A DNA stretch of 64,000 nucleotides, from positions 249,214 to 313,213 of the forward strand of contig NZ_RYZR01000002.1 of NCBI RefSeq assembly GCF_003977615.1, read 5' to 3'. Positions 25,542 through 35,707 of this stretch are shown here, piece by piece. The notes under the pieces are model-generated. The model was not told the origin of the DNA, ran no database searches, and saw nothing but the letters and a program-made list of their open reading frames with translations. Within the stretch, counting starts at the first letter, position 1, and every line of letters starts with the position of its first letter. Made by a program: the position numbers and the translations under genes. The stretch comes from Dyella dinghuensis (GTDB lineage: Bacteria; Pseudomonadota; Gammaproteobacteria; Xanthomonadales; Rhodanobacteraceae).

Positions 25542-27389
25542 ATGATTTTCCGCTGGTTCGAATCCTTGATCGACGCCTTCAAGGAGCCGGTCGACAGCAT
25601 GCCGCCCAAATCGGTGTGGCACTTCTATGCCTTTTATCTGCGCCAGGTTTGGCCGGTGTTCCTTGCCGCCATTGTGGTGGGTTTTGGTGTGGCGTTGGTC
25701 GAAGTGTCGCTGTTTGGCTTCATCGGCAGCATTGTCGATATGGCCAAGGGTGTGCCTGACGGAAAGGTCTTCTTCCAGACGCACGGGCATGAGTTGCTGT
25801 GGATGGGTTTTGTGGCGCTGGTGCTCCGTCCCATCTTCATCGGCTTGCACGATCTGCTGGTCAATCAGGCTGTTGTGCCAAACCTCACCAATCGCATCCG
25901 CTGGCAGAACCATCGGTATGTGATTCGGCAAAGCTTGGGCTTCTTCCAGAACGATTATGCCGGCCGCATCGCCAATCGCATCATGCAGACCGGTGCGTCG
26001 TTGCGCGAATCTGCCGTACAGATTGTCGACGCGATCTGGTACGTCGCCATCTATACCGGCAGCGCTATCGTCATGTTCGCGAAGGCGGATGTGTGGCTGG
26101 CGGTGCCGCTCATTGTCTGGCTGTTTGCGTACGTCGGCACGCTTTCCATTTTCATTCCTCGCACGCGCGAGCGTTCGTGGCAGGCCTCCGAGGCGCGCTC
26201 GAAGTTGATGGGGCGCATCGTCGACGGCTATAGCAACGTGCTGACGCTCAAGTTGTTTGCGCATACCCAGCGTGAAGAGGCTTATGTCGCACAGGCGATG
26301 GAAGAGCAGACGCAAAAACTGCGTGGCATGACGCGTCTGACCACGGCGATGGATACCACCATCACCACGCTCAACGGTTTTCTCATCGTGGGGACGTCTG
26401 CCCTTGCGGTGTGGTTGTGGAGCCAGGGCAAAGTAACGGTGGGTGCGATCGCGTTGTCTACGGGACTGGTGATCCGCATCAACAACATGTCCGGCTGGAT
26501 CATGTGGGTGGTCAACGGCATTTTCGAAAATGTCGGCACCGTGCAGGACGGCATTACGACCATCTCCCAGCCGCGCGCCGTGCAGGATCGCGACGGCGCC
26601 ATGCCGCTCGAAGTGGTCGCGGGCGAGGTTCGCTTCGAAGATATCCATTTCCACTACGGCAAGCAGGGTGGCGTGATCACCGGCTTGAACCTGCATGTGC
26701 GGCCGGGTGAGAAGATCGGCCTCATTGGTCCATCGGGCGCTGGCAAATCCACGCTGGTGAATGTGTTACTGCGTTTGTATGATCTCGAAGGCGGTCACAT
26801 CCGCATCGATGGCACAGATATCTCGCAAGTGACGCAGGAAAGCTTGCGTTCGCAGATCGGCGTGGTGACGCAGGATACGTCGTTGCTGCATCGTTCCGTG
26901 CGCGACAACTTGCTATATGGCCGCCCCGATGCCAGCGAAGCGCAATTGCTCGAAGCCGTTCGCAAGGCCCGCGCGGATGAATTCATCCCCAATCTGATCG
27001 ATGGCGAAGAGCGCCGCGGTCTGGATGCGCATGTGGGCGAACGCGGCGTCAAGTTGTCCGGTGGACAGCGGCAGCGCATCGCCATTGCGCGCGTCTTGCT
27101 GAAGGACGCGCCGATTCTTGTGCTCGATGAAGCGACGTCGGCACTGGATTCCGAAGTCGAGGCGGCCATTCAAGAAAGCCTGGAATTGCTGATGCAAGGC
27201 AAGACCGTGATAGCGATTGCTCATCGCCTTTCGACCATTGCACGCATGGATCGTCTTGTCGTGATGGACAAGGGGCATGTGGTGGAAAGCGGAACGCACG
27301 CCGAGCTGATTGCGCACGGCGGTTTGTATGCGCGCTTGTGGCAACGGCAGACGGGCGGCTTTGTCGCCGCGGATGACGCGCTGGTTTAA
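25542..27389 (+). CDS. ABC exporter, fused permease and ATPase
   Basis: The 615-residue half-transporter has six membrane helices (about residues 30-320) and an ATPase domain with Walker A GPSGAGKST, signature LSGGQRQR, Walker B ILVLDEATSALD and the H-loop in AIAHRLSTI. It should work as a homodimer exporting lipids or drugs, like MsbA-type proteins. Its substrate is not evident. ATG 25542 is preferred because upstream in-frame codons lack hydrophobic or family-like sequence. It is divergent from the channel gene. Confidence 0.9.
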   Translation: MIFRWFESLIDAFKEPVDSMPPKSVWHFYAFYLRQVWPVFLAAIVVGFGVALVEVSLFGFIGSIVDMAKGVPDGKVFFQTHGHELLWMGFVALVLRPIFIGLHDLLVNQAVVPNLTNRIRWQNHRYVIRQSLGFFQNDYAGRIANRIMQTGASLRESAVQIVDAIWYVAIYTGSAIVMFAKADVWLAVPLIVWLFAYVGTLSIFIPRTRERSWQASEARSKLMGRIVDGYSNVLTLKLFAHTQREEAYVAQAMEEQTQKLRGMTRLTTAMDTTITTLNGFLIVGTSALAVWLWSQGKVTVGAIALSTGLVIRINNMSGWIMWVVNGIFENVGTVQDGITTISQPRAVQDRDGAMPLEVVAGEVRFEDIHFHYGKQGGVITGLNLHVRPGEKIGLIGPSGAGKSTLVNVLLRLYDLEGGHIRIDGTDISQVTQESLRSQIGVVTQDTSLLHRSVRDNLLYGRPDASEAQLLEAVRKARADEFIPNLIDGEERRGLDAHVGERGVKLSGGQRQRIAIARVLLKDAPILVLDEATSALDSEVEAAIQESLELLMQGKTVIAIAHRLSTIARMDRLVVMDKGHVVESGTHAELIAHGGLYARLWQRQTGGFVAADDALV

Positions 27390-27410
27390 GGCGCGTCATC
27401 CGCAGGATGT

Positions 27411-29261
27411 TTAGGCGGAGGGCGACTTTTTCCCCAGGTGCCTCGACACTTCCCGCGCCTCGCGCAGCCTTCTGGCGTGCGCGGCGAGCAAATCACCGCG
27501 CGTCACAATCCCGACCATGCGATGTGGCGCCGTTGGGCTTACCACTACAAGGCGACCCACGCCTGCCTCGACCATATGATCGGCGGCTTCACGTAGCGTG
27601 TGATCTTCGCGCACCACCAAGGGCGCGCGCTGTATCAGAGAACCCGCTTTCGTTTCATTGCTCAGGGTCGTGTCGTACAACTGGCGGCGCGTGATCACGC
27701 CAAGCAGTTGCCCATTGTCGTCGACAACCGGAAAGCCCTGATGCTTGGTCGGTACCGCTTCCGAAGCCAGCCACGTGCGGATGTCGGCAATGGTCTGACT
27801 CGCCTGCAAACTGACAACCTGGCGGCTGCACGCATCGCGTACATAAATCTGATCCAGATAGTCGGCCGCGTAATCGGAAGGAACACGTACACCGCGGCGC
27901 ACGATTTTTTCCGTCATGATCGTATTGCGCATGATCAGGCCTGAAATCAGATAGGCCGCCGCGCACGCGCCTAGCAGAGGCAGTAATCCGTGCGGCTGCT
28001 GGGTGGTTTCGAACGCAAACACCACGGATGTTAGAAATGCACGCGATGCACCCGCGAAGATCGCAGCCATACATACCAGCGCCGACATGCGCGGGTCGAT
28101 GTGGAGGGCTGGTACTGCAGCAGCGAGCCAAATACCCAGTACGCCACCCATCGCGCCGCCAATCGTAAAGAGCGGCGCCAGCGTACCGCCGGAGGTTCCG
28201 CTTCCCAGCGCGACGGACCATGAGAGCAGTTTCAGCAGACACAGAGCGAGCATCACGCCAAGACTCATCTGCCCGGCAAGCACCGCGGCGATGTTGGTGT
28301 AACCCACGCCCAGCGTCAGCGGCATGAAGTAACCGACGATGCCCACGACAAAGCCGCCCAGCGCGGGCCACCACATCCAATGAATCGGCAACTTCTCGAA
28401 GCCATCTTCGATGGCATAGGTGAGACGCGTAATGCCGACGCTTGCCACACCCACGATCAAGCCGAGCAATACGTAAACGGCGAGGGCAGGAAGCGACGGC
28501 GTGGCGATGTCCGGCATCGGAAACATCGGCTGATTGCCTTCCAGCAGGTAACGAACGCCGGTGCCGACCGTTGCAGCCAGTGCAACGGGAATCAACGAGC
28601 GCGCGCGGCGTTCGAACAGCAGCAATTCAATGGACAGCAACACCGCGGAAATCGGTGCTGAAAACACGGCAGCCATGCCTGCCGCAGCGCCCGAGGCCAG
28701 CAATGTCTTGCGCTCATCCGCGGTGACATGCATCCACTGTGCGATCAGCGAACCGAGCGCGCCGCCGGTCGCGATAATCGGGCCTTCTGCGCCGAACGGG
28801 CCGCCCGTGCCGATCGCGATGGCCGATGAAACGGGTTTGAGCCATGTAATGCGCGGTGGAATACGGCTCTCGTTGAGCAACACTTGTTCCATCGCTTCGG
28901 GAATGCCGTGACCACGGATCGCGCGCGAACCCCATCGCGCCATCGCGCCAACGATCAAACCCCCAACCACCGGCACGAAAATGGCCAGCAGGCCAAGGTG
29001 ATTGCCCGCCGGGCTCACAAAATCGAAGCTCCAGCGACCGTAAAAGGCGAGATTCGTCACCAAGCCGATCAAGGCGGTGAGTACCTTCGCGACGCCTGCC
29101 ACCACGGCACCCAAAAGCATCGCGACGAAGCTGATCCAGAGAACACGGCTATCCAGCGGCCGAAATTGCCGTGGCATGTGGGCCGCGGCGAGGGTTGGGT
29201 CCAGGGAGGGAGCTAAGGGTAGCGATGCGCGGGTGTGTTGTTCGTTTTTTTCGGTCTGCAT
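27411..29261 (-). CDS. CLC-family chloride channel/antiporter with CBS domains
   Basis: The 616-residue protein has the CLC membrane core followed by a tandem CBS pair (about residues 470-605). The anion motifs are GHGIPE at 117-122, GAEGP at 157-161 with gating Glu159, and GSGTSGGTLAP. The residue corresponding to the inner proton glutamate of E. coli CLC (E203) is Leu213, while the preceding Glu212 is kept. This pattern is that of channel-like members rather than a strict 2:1 Cl-/H+ exchanger. CBS domains may bind nucleotides. It is convergent with the ABC exporter gene. Confidence 0.9.
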   Translation of the reverse strand: MQTEKNEQHTRASLPLAPSLDPTLAAAHMPRQFRPLDSRVLWISFVAMLLGAVVAGVAKVLTALIGLVTNLAFYGRWSFDFVSPAGNHLGLLAIFVPVVGGLIVGAMARWGSRAIRGHGIPEAMEQVLLNESRIPPRITWLKPVSSAIAIGTGGPFGAEGPIIATGGALGSLIAQWMHVTADERKTLLASGAAAGMAAVFSAPISAVLLSIELLLFERRARSLIPVALAATVGTGVRYLLEGNQPMFPMPDIATPSLPALAVYVLLGLIVGVASVGITRLTYAIEDGFEKLPIHWMWWPALGGFVVGIVGYFMPLTLGVGYTNIAAVLAGQMSLGVMLALCLLKLLSWSVALGSGTSGGTLAPLFTIGGAMGGVLGIWLAAAVPALHIDPRMSALVCMAAIFAGASRAFLTSVVFAFETTQQPHGLLPLLGACAAAYLISGLIMRNTIMTEKIVRRGVRVPSDYAADYLDQIYVRDACSRQVVSLQASQTIADIRTWLASEAVPTKHQGFPVVDDNGQLLGVITRRQLYDTTLSNETKAGSLIQRAPLVVREDHTLREAADHMVEAGVGRLVVVSPTAPHRMVGIVTRGDLLAAHARRLREAREVSRHLGKKSPSA

Positions 29262-29372
29262 CGCTTGAGCCAGCTTGTAGGTGGCGAAAGGTTAGTGAGA
29301 TCGCGGCGCAAAAGCTGGCTGGAAAATGAACGGGGTGCCGTCAGCTTGCCAAGTGCTTCTTTCGCAAAGTAC

Positions 29373-29404
29373 TTGACTCTGGACCTTGATCAAGGGTCTA
29401 GACT
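29373..29404 (+). promoter_or_regulatory. MerR/CueR-type promoter and operator
   Basis: A TTGACT -35 element (29373-29378) and a TAGACT -10 element (29399-29404) are 20 bases apart, longer than normal, and flank the dyad ACCTTGATCAAGGGT. Over-long spacers with a central CCTTG/CAAGG dyad are the hallmark of promoters untwisted by CueR-like activators. Transcription would begin about at the regulator's own start codon at 29411. Confidence 0.75.
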
Positions 29405-29410
29405 TTCACC

Positions 29411-29836
29411 ATGACCACTCCCACGCCTTCTCTGACCATCGGTACCGTCGCCAAGCGCGCGGGCGTTCCCATCGACACTATCCGCTACTACGAGCGTGAA
29501 GGCCTGCTGCCCGAACCGCTGCGGCGTGCATCGGGTTACCGCAGTTACAACGAGTCTGCGATAAGCCGGTTGCGCTTTATCCGCCGTGCCAAGGATCTGG
29601 GTTTCACCCTGGAGGAAATTCGCGACCTGCTTGCGTTATCTGCCGACCGCCATCGCGGCGTGAAAGCGGTGCGGCAACGTGCCGAGCAGCGTCTGGCGAG
29701 CATCGACGCACGCATCGCCGAACTCACGCGCATACGCAAGGGCCTGGAGCAATTGATCGAAGCATGTCCTGGCCGCGGCGATCCGGAGCAATGCCCGATC
29801 CTGCGTGCGTTGGCCGATGAGGAGTCGCAAGCATGA
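29411..29836 (+). CDS. CueR-like MerR-family metal regulator
   Basis: The 141-residue protein has the MerR winged helix (residues 8-75, with [16 protein letters not shown]) and a dimerisation helix. The metal loop has Cys119 and Cys128. Position 77 is Ser, as in CueR, where it favours monovalent Cu/Ag/Au over divalent ions. The regulated gene is almost certainly the copper ATPase, whose start overlaps this stop codon by four bases. No ribosome binding site fits upstream, since the promoter itself ends seven bases before the ATG. Confidence 0.88.
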   Translation: MTTPTPSLTIGTVAKRAGVPIDTIRYYEREGLLPEPLRRASGYRSYNESAISRLRFIRRAKDLGFTLEEIRDLLALSADRHRGVKAVRQRAEQRLASIDARIAELTRIRKGLEQLIEACPGRGDPEQCPILRALADEESQA

Positions 29837-32385
29837 GCGAGCATGGCGCGTGCTGTCATGCGACTGGCAACGAGGCGCGAGATCCGATCTGCGGCATGAG
29901 TGTCGATGTCGCAACGGCACAACACGTTAGCGAGTACGACGGCAACACATTCTATTTTTGCTGCGGCGGTTGCAAGACAAAGTTCGATGCCGATCCTGCG
30001 CGTTACGCGCAGGCAAAGCCGGTTGCCTTCGCCATGCAACCGAAGACCTTACATGTGCTTTCGGCGCACGATGCCGCACACGCGCATGAAGCGAAAAAGC
30101 TGGCGAAAGATCCCGTCTGTGGCATGACGGTTGATCCTGCCACGACACCGCATCGCGCCGAACATAACGGTCATACGCACTATTTCTGCGCAGCAAGCTG
30201 CCAGCAGAAATTCATCGCCGACCCCGATAAATACTTGCAGGAACATCGCGAACCTGCGGCGGCTGTGCCCGGCGCTATCTATACATGCCCAATGCATCCG
30301 GAAGTACAGCAGGATGGTCCCGGCGATTGCCCGCTATGCGGCATGGCGCTGGAACCCATGATGCCAAGTCTGGAACACGACGATGCGGCTGAACTCCATG
30401 CGATGGCGCGTCGCTTCTGGGCATTGACGGGTTTGACGCTTCCGGTATTCGTCATCGCGATGCTGCCGCATATGACTTCGATGCAATGGCCATCGGCGTG
30501 GATGGGTGCTGTTGGTTGGACCGAGGCGGCGCTTGCCAGCATCGTCGTGCTATGGGGCGGGGCGTCGTTCTTCGCGCGTGGTTGGCGTTCTCTGAAACCG
30601 TGGCAACCGAACATGTACACGCTGATCGCCATCGGTACAGGCGTGGCGTGGGTATACAGTGTGCTGGCGTTCCTGTTCCCGCAGATGTTTCCACCGGGCT
30701 TTCATGACATGCATGGACATGTCGCGGTTTACTTTGAATCCGCTGCCGTCATCGTCACGCTGGTGACGCTTGGCGATTTCCTCGAGTGGCGCGCACGGCG
30801 ACGCACGGGCGAGGCGCTGAAGGCTTTGCTGGGCCTCACGCCCAAAACGGCGAGGCGCTTGTGTGGCGAAACGGAAGAAAGCGACATTCCCATCGACGAC
30901 GTGCAGGTGGGCGACTTGTTGCGTATTCGTCCGGGCGAAAAAGTACCTGTTGATGGCGTCGTGCTGAGTGGTACGAGTCAGGTGGACGAATCCATGCTGA
31001 CGGGCGAGCCGATGCCAGTAGAGAAAAAGGCAGGCAATGTGCTAACCGGCGGCACCGTGAATCGCGATGGCGCACTGACGATGCGTGCGGAGAAGGTCGG
31101 TGCATCGACGGTGCTCTCGCAGATCGTCGCGCAGGTCGCGCGGGCGCAACGCAGCAAGGCGCCACTGCAACGTGTGGCTGATCGTGTGGCTGCATGGTTC
31201 GTACCCGTTGTCATTGCGGTCGCGGTGCTCGCTTTTGGCTGCTGGGCCTGGTTCGGGCCCGAGCCTCGCTTCGCGCACGCGTTGATTGCGGCGGTATCTG
31301 TCCTGATCGTGGCATGCCCTTGTGCACTGGGCTTGGCGACGCCTATTTCCATCATGGTGGCGAGCGGACGAGGTGCTCAGCAAGGCTTGCTGTTCAAGGA
31401 CGCCGCTGCAATCGAGACCATGCGCGATGTCGATACGCTCGTCGTCGATAAAACCGGTACGTTGACCGAAGGCAAGCCGTCGCTGGCGTCCATCGTTGCA
31501 CTTGGACAGGACAGTCGAGAAAACCTGCTGATGCTCGCCGCTAGCCTGGAGCAATCAAGCGAACATCCTTTGGCGAAAGCCATTCTTGATGCAGCGAAGG
31601 TGGAGCAGGCGTCACTCGTCCGCCCGACAGATTTTCATGTGCTTGCCGGTGGTGGCGTGTATGGCCGAGTGATGCACAACGATGTTGCGTTCGGCAACGC
31701 ACGAATGATGGATGAGCGAGGCGTCATGCTTGATGGAGAAGCCATCGTCAAAGCCGATGCGTTGCGTGAGGAAGGTTCCACCGTGATGATGCTGGCGGTG
31801 GATGGCAAGCTTGCTGGATTGTTTGCGGTGAGCGATCGCATCAAATCGGATACGCCTTCGGCCATCGCCGATCTCAAGGCGTCGGGTTTGCATGTGGTGA
31901 TGCTGACGGGCGACAACGCCACTACCGCCAACAAGGTTGCGCGTGCGTTAGGCATCGAAGACGTGCATGCCGATGTTTCCCCATCCGGCAAGGCACAAGT
32001 GATCGAAACGCTGCGCAAGCAGGGCAGGCGTGTCGCCATGGCCGGTGACGGTATCAATGACGCGCCCGCACTGGTCGCTGCCGATATCGGTATCGCCATG
32101 GGGCACGGCACGGACGTGGCCATGGAAAGCGCGCAACTTACTTTGGTGAAAGGGCAGCTCAGCGGCATTCTGCAAGCGCGCACGTTGTCTCAGGCGACGG
32201 TACGCAACATTCGGCAGAACCTGTTCTTTGCCTTTATCTACAATGCACTTGGCGTGCCGTTGGCGGCCGGGGTGTTGTATCCGGCATTCGGCATCGTGCT
32301 GTCGCCCATGATCGCGGCATTCGCCATGAGTTTGTCGTCGGTGTCGGTGGTGAGCAACGCCTTGCGTCTGCGGCGCACGGCGTGA
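29833..32385 (+). CDS. copA: Copper-translocating P1B-type ATPase with YHS domains
   Basis: The 850-residue pump begins with two YHS-type metal domains (DPICGMSVD near 17 and DPVCGMTVD near 93, each with a later CxxxC-like pair) and a heavy-metal-binding segment YTCPMHPEV...CPLCGM near 153-175. The membrane CPC motif is at Cys495-Pro-Cys497, the phosphorylated Asp539 in DKTGT, and the SEHPLAKAI histidine-proline motif follows. CPC and the CueR-like partner indicate Cu(I) or Ag(I) export to the periplasm. Expression should be induced by copper through the upstream promoter. Confidence 0.92.
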   Translation: MSEHGACCHATGNEARDPICGMSVDVATAQHVSEYDGNTFYFCCGGCKTKFDADPARYAQAKPVAFAMQPKTLHVLSAHDAAHAHEAKKLAKDPVCGMTVDPATTPHRAEHNGHTHYFCAASCQQKFIADPDKYLQEHREPAAAVPGAIYTCPMHPEVQQDGPGDCPLCGMALEPMMPSLEHDDAAELHAMARRFWALTGLTLPVFVIAMLPHMTSMQWPSAWMGAVGWTEAALASIVVLWGGASFFARGWRSLKPWQPNMYTLIAIGTGVAWVYSVLAFLFPQMFPPGFHDMHGHVAVYFESAAVIVTLVTLGDFLEWRARRRTGEALKALLGLTPKTARRLCGETEESDIPIDDVQVGDLLRIRPGEKVPVDGVVLSGTSQVDESMLTGEPMPVEKKAGNVLTGGTVNRDGALTMRAEKVGASTVLSQIVAQVARAQRSKAPLQRVADRVAAWFVPVVIAVAVLAFGCWAWFGPEPRFAHALIAAVSVLIVACPCALGLATPISIMVASGRGAQQGLLFKDAAAIETMRDVDTLVVDKTGTLTEGKPSLASIVALGQDSRENLLMLAASLEQSSEHPLAKAILDAAKVEQASLVRPTDFHVLAGGGVYGRVMHNDVAFGNARMMDERGVMLDGEAIVKADALREEGSTVMMLAVDGKLAGLFAVSDRIKSDTPSAIADLKASGLHVVMLTGDNATTANKVARALGIEDVHADVSPSGKAQVIETLRKQGRRVAMAGDGINDAPALVAADIGIAMGHGTDVAMESAQLTLVKGQLSGILQARTLSQATVRNIRQNLFFAFIYNALGVPLAAGVLYPAFGIVLSPMIAAFAMSLSSVSVVSNALRLRRTA

Positions 32386-32475
32386 TTGCCGTAGGGTTTC
32401 GATCTGCATGACGACTGTCAGATGCGATGGATGACGTACGCGCCTGCCGCCAAAAGCGCTTCAGCAGGATGATTT

Positions 32476-32501
32476 CTCCCGCACCACAGGGGTGCGGGAG
32501 G
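32476..32501 (+). promoter_or_regulatory. Hairpin sequestering the ribosome binding site
   Basis: CTCCCGCACC (32476-32485) and GGTGCGGGAG (32491-32500) form a perfect ten-base-pair stem with a five-base loop. The ribosome binding site GGGAGG of the small gene at 32509 occupies 32496-32501, inside the right arm. No T tract follows, so a simple terminator is less likely than translational control. Confidence 0.55.
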
Positions 32502-32508
32502 ACACGCC

Positions 32509-32670
32509 ATGAACACCGTCAACAACGCACGCAGTACGCTCGATAAATACCTGCCGCTGCTGGTAGGCCTCCTGGCCGCATGGTTGGCCGGCAAAGCATT
32601 GCAGCGCGCTTTCTGGAGCATGTTCGGTATGTATTGGGCACTGCGCGCATCGGGGATCCATCTGTTCTAA
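32509..32670 (+). CDS. Small single-helix membrane protein (53 residues)
   Basis: The frame encodes a 53-residue protein with a charged N-terminus, a hydrophobic stretch LPLLVGLLAAWLAG (about residues 15-28) and a second aromatic-rich stretch ending in SGIHLF. GGGAGG is spaced seven bases from the ATG. The hydrophobic composition suggests an inner-membrane microprotein. It lies 123 bases after the copper ATPase and 60 bases before folC, on the same strand. I know no family; the case rests on the ribosome binding site and composition. Confidence 0.6.
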   Translation: MNTVNNARSTLDKYLPLLVGLLAAWLAGKALQRAFWSMFGMYWALRASGIHLF

Positions 32671-32730
32671 AAGGATTGTGCGCAGCCGCCGCTGCCCTTA
32701 TGGTTCGCGGGCCCGTAACCGGAGTCCCGC

Positions 32731-34002
32731 GTGAAGCCCACAACCCTCGCCGAATGGTTGGATTATCAACAGCGCATTCATCCGCTGGGCGTGGATCTAG
32801 GCTTGGATCGGGTCGGCGCTGTTTGGCAGCGCATGGGAGCGCCAACCCTGGCACGGCGCGTGATCACGGTCGGTGGTACGAACGGTAAGGGTTCGACGGT
32901 CGCCTTTCTTGAAAACATGCTGGCAGCGGCTGGGCTGGGAGTGGGTTGTTACACGTCGCCGCATCTGATGCGCTACAACGAACGCATTCGCATTGCCGGT
33001 GCCGATGCCGGCGATGCTGCGTTGATTCAGAGCTTCGAGCGCATCGAGGCTGCGCGTGGCGATATTCCTCTGACCTACTTCGAATTCGGCACGCTTGCTG
33101 CGTTCGATCTGTTCTCGCGCGCGGATCTTGATGTGGCTGTGCTGGAGGTGGGTCTTGGCGGCCGGCTCGACGCCGTAAATCTGGTCGATGCCGATGCCGT
33201 GGTGATCACGACCGTGGATCTCGATCACGTGGAATGGTTAGGACCGGACCGCGACAGCATCGGCCGTGAGAAGGCGGGCATTGCTCGTCGCGACAAACCG
33301 GCGATTGTGGGTGAGTTACAGCCGCCGGAAGGCTTGCTCAACACGTTGGCGTCGATTGGCGCGCGCCTGGAAAGAGCAGGGAGCCATTTCAATTTCGAAC
33401 GGTCCACCCACCGCTGGCGTTGGCAGCATCGCGATGGCACCACGCTTACGCTGCCCGATCCCGAACTTGCAGCGCCCGTGCAATACGCCAATGCATCGGC
33501 CGCTATTGCTGCATTGCATGCATTGCACGTCGTAAACACCAATGAGCTGGAGCGCGTTGCCGCCGCGGGCATGCATATGCCACGTGCGCCTGCGCGCCTT
33601 CAGTCGCTGGGTGGCGATCCGGTATTGATTGTCGATGTGGGGCACAACCCTCAAGCGGCCAGAGCCCTTGCCGATTGGCTCGATACGCAACCGGCCGGTC
33701 ATGTGCATGCGGTGTACGGCGCCCTCTCCGATAAAGATGTCGGTGGCGTGATGACGGCACTGGGTGCGCGCATCACGCACTGGCATCTGGCAGGACTGGA
33801 TCGCGACACGGAGCGCGGTTTACCGGCGGCGGTCATCGCTGGCGTGTTGCAACAGGTGTTGCCGCGCGCGTCGTTCGATACGTACGCCGACGTGCAGCAT
33901 GCACTTCGCGCGGCACACGCCTCCGCCCGGCATGGCGAGCGCATTCTTGCGTTCGGCTCCTTTTTCGTTGCCGCGGCGGTCATCGCAGCAACGGCTGGCT
34001 GA
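32731..34002 (+). CDS. folC: Bifunctional folylpolyglutamate/dihydrofolate synthase
   Basis: The 423-residue Mur-ligase-type protein has the ATP loop TVGGTNGKGST (about 47-57), the TSPHLMRYNERIRI substrate segment, and the C-terminal DVGHNPQAARAL motif. It joins dihydropteroate and glutamate and extends folate glutamate tails in the cytoplasm. The start is GTG at 32731 with GGAG eight bases upstream. It heads the folC-SPOR-cvpA-purF set, a conserved gammaproteobacterial arrangement; accD, often upstream, is absent here. Confidence 0.93.
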   Translation: MKPTTLAEWLDYQQRIHPLGVDLGLDRVGAVWQRMGAPTLARRVITVGGTNGKGSTVAFLENMLAAAGLGVGCYTSPHLMRYNERIRIAGADAGDAALIQSFERIEAARGDIPLTYFEFGTLAAFDLFSRADLDVAVLEVGLGGRLDAVNLVDADAVVITTVDLDHVEWLGPDRDSIGREKAGIARRDKPAIVGELQPPEGLLNTLASIGARLERAGSHFNFERSTHRWRWQHRDGTTLTLPDPELAAPVQYANASAAIAALHALHVVNTNELERVAAAGMHMPRAPARLQSLGGDPVLIVDVGHNPQAARALADWLDTQPAGHVHAVYGALSDKDVGGVMTALGARITHWHLAGLDRDTERGLPAAVIAGVLQQVLPRASFDTYADVQHALRAAHASARHGERILAFGSFFVAAAVIAATAG

Positions 34003-34088
34003 ACCGACGATGGAATTCTCTCCGTGCCCGGCGGCGCGGACAGGTATAATCGCCGCGCCACACACAAGCTGGTTGACTGGAGTCCATC

Positions 34089-35054
34089 TTGAACACACGC
34101 CTCTTGGGAGCTGCCGTCATCGTTGCACTGGCAATCCTGTTCGTGCCGATGTTCATCCCGAGCAAGTCGCCGTCGACGAGCACCAGCGATCAATCGGTCT
34201 CCCTGACGATTCCTCCGGCGCCCGACAGCAATCTCCAGACCAAGACGATGAGCCTCTCGGGGCAGCCGGCCAGCGGTGCGTCCAGCGTTGCGCCAGCCAC
34301 AACCGTGGCGCCCAATGCCAACGGCCTGGCGACGGTGAGCATTCCCTCCAGCCGGCCGCAGAATCCGGCAACCGCAGCGGCACCGGCCATTCCCACGCCT
34401 GTGCAGCCGCCCCAGCCAACGCCGCAGCCGGCGCAACCCGCTATTCAGACGCCCACGGCCAACGTCGCCTCCAGCACCCCAGCCATCGCACCCCAGCCCA
34501 CGCCGCCAGCGTTGCCGCCGGCCACTGCTGCGCGGGGCATCTACGCCGTCAACCTCAGCGCCTATGCGCCCGATGGCGCCAATCGCTTGATACAGCGCGT
34601 CCGCGCGCTCGGCTATCCGGCGCATGGCGAGCCGATCCAACGCGCCGGCAAGAGCCTGACCCTGGTCAGCGCCGGCCCCTTTGAAACCCGTGCAGTCGCG
34701 GAAGCGGCGAGACTGAAGATCGCCCAATCGATACCGGGCGCGCCGGCCCGTCTCGAAGCGGGCGCCAACACGCCACAGGGCGATGTCCCTGCGCCTGCGA
34801 CTGCCGGGCCGACCAGAGCAGGCGCCTGGGCGGTGCAGGTCGCTGCCATGGGCAGCCAAACGGACGCCCTGGCGCTGCGCGACAAGCTGCGCGCCAACGG
34901 TTTTGATGGCTTTGTAGATTCGGTGAATGCAGGCGGCAGGCAGCTCTGGCGCGTGCGTGCCGGCCCCCAAACCCAGCGCAGCGATGCGGTGAGCCTGCGC
35001 GACCAGATCAAGGCGAAGCTCGGCCTCGACGGTAACGTCGTCAGCGCCAACTGA
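34089..35054 (+). CDS. SPOR-domain protein (DedD-like)
   Basis: The 321-residue protein has an N-terminal membrane helix (residues 4-23), a long Pro/Ala/Thr-rich periplasmic linker, and two SPOR-like modules: GIYAVNLSAYAPDGANRLIQ onward (about 155-230) and WAVQVAAMGSQTDALALRDK onward (about 245-318). SPOR domains bind denuded peptidoglycan at the division septum. The start is TTG at 34089 with TGGAG six bases upstream. Position between folC and cvpA matches dedD of other gammaproteobacteria. Confidence 0.87.
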   Translation: MNTRLLGAAVIVALAILFVPMFIPSKSPSTSTSDQSVSLTIPPAPDSNLQTKTMSLSGQPASGASSVAPATTVAPNANGLATVSIPSSRPQNPATAAAPAIPTPVQPPQPTPQPAQPAIQTPTANVASSTPAIAPQPTPPALPPATAARGIYAVNLSAYAPDGANRLIQRVRALGYPAHGEPIQRAGKSLTLVSAGPFETRAVAEAARLKIAQSIPGAPARLEAGANTPQGDVPAPATAGPTRAGAWAVQVAAMGSQTDALALRDKLRANGFDGFVDSVNAGGRQLWRVRAGPQTQRSDAVSLRDQIKAKLGLDGNVVSAN

Positions 35055-35080
35055 CCCCACTCCGGACTGGAATCCAGACA

Positions 35081-35686
35081 ATGAACGCGGTCGACGTCAT
35101 CATCATCGCGGTATTGCTGCTGTCGGTCCTTGTAGGGCTCTGGCGCGGCCTCATATCAGAGGTCCTGGCCCTGCTCACGTGGATCGCGGCGTTTTGGGTG
35201 GCATGGAAGTTCGGGCCCGGTGTTTCGGCCCACTTTGACCGGATGATCCAGACGCCGGTATTGCGGCTGGTGGTCGGATACGGCCTTTGCTTCATCGCGG
35301 TGCTGATTGTCGGCGCGCTGGTTCGGTTCGGTATTCAGACGCTGGTGGATAGTACGGGTCTGGGCGGTACGGATCGCCTGCTCGGTATGATTTTCGGATT
35401 TGCGCGCGGCCTTTTGTTGGTGACGCTCATTGTGTTCCTGGTTGGTCTGACATCGTTCGCGCGCGAGCCGATGTGGCAGCAGTCGACATTGCTGCCGCAG
35501 TTCAAGGGTCTTGCTGCATGGCTGGAAGAGCAGTTGCCAGCGAACGTACGCGAGCACTTGCATCCGGACGACGTACCCGAACGCCTGAAGAATCTGCAAA
35601 ACGTGTTGCCGCGCGCACTGCAAACACCGGCACACGACACGACTTCACCGGCTGCTGCTTCGAGCGCGGCCGGTACAACGCATTGA
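35081..35686 (+). CDS. cvpA: CvpA family membrane protein
   Basis: The 201-residue protein has four membrane helices in the first 130 residues and the family signature DVIIIAVLLLSVLVGLWRG at the N-terminus. CvpA is named for colicin V production and contributes to envelope stress or bile resistance in enterobacteria; the mechanism is unsettled. The tail is Ala/Thr/Ser-rich. It precedes purF by 21 bases, the usual cvpA-purF pairing. Confidence 0.92.
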   Translation: MNAVDVIIIAVLLLSVLVGLWRGLISEVLALLTWIAAFWVAWKFGPGVSAHFDRMIQTPVLRLVVGYGLCFIAVLIVGALVRFGIQTLVDSTGLGGTDRLLGMIFGFARGLLLVTLIVFLVGLTSFAREPMWQQSTLLPQFKGLAAWLEEQLPANVREHLHPDDVPERLKNLQNVLPRALQTPAHDTTSPAAASSAAGTTH

Positions 35687-35707
35687 CAAGTAACAGGTAG
35701 CAGCACC

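Noticed and set aside
25550-25560. GGTTCGAATCC, resembling a tRNA T-arm
   Set aside because: It encodes Trp-Phe-Glu-Ser at the start of the ABC exporter, and no cloverleaf can be built around it.
33699-35081. Minus-strand open frame of 460 codons
   Set aside because: It spans antisense to folC and the SPOR gene and shows low-complexity Gly/Arg repeats typical of shadows.
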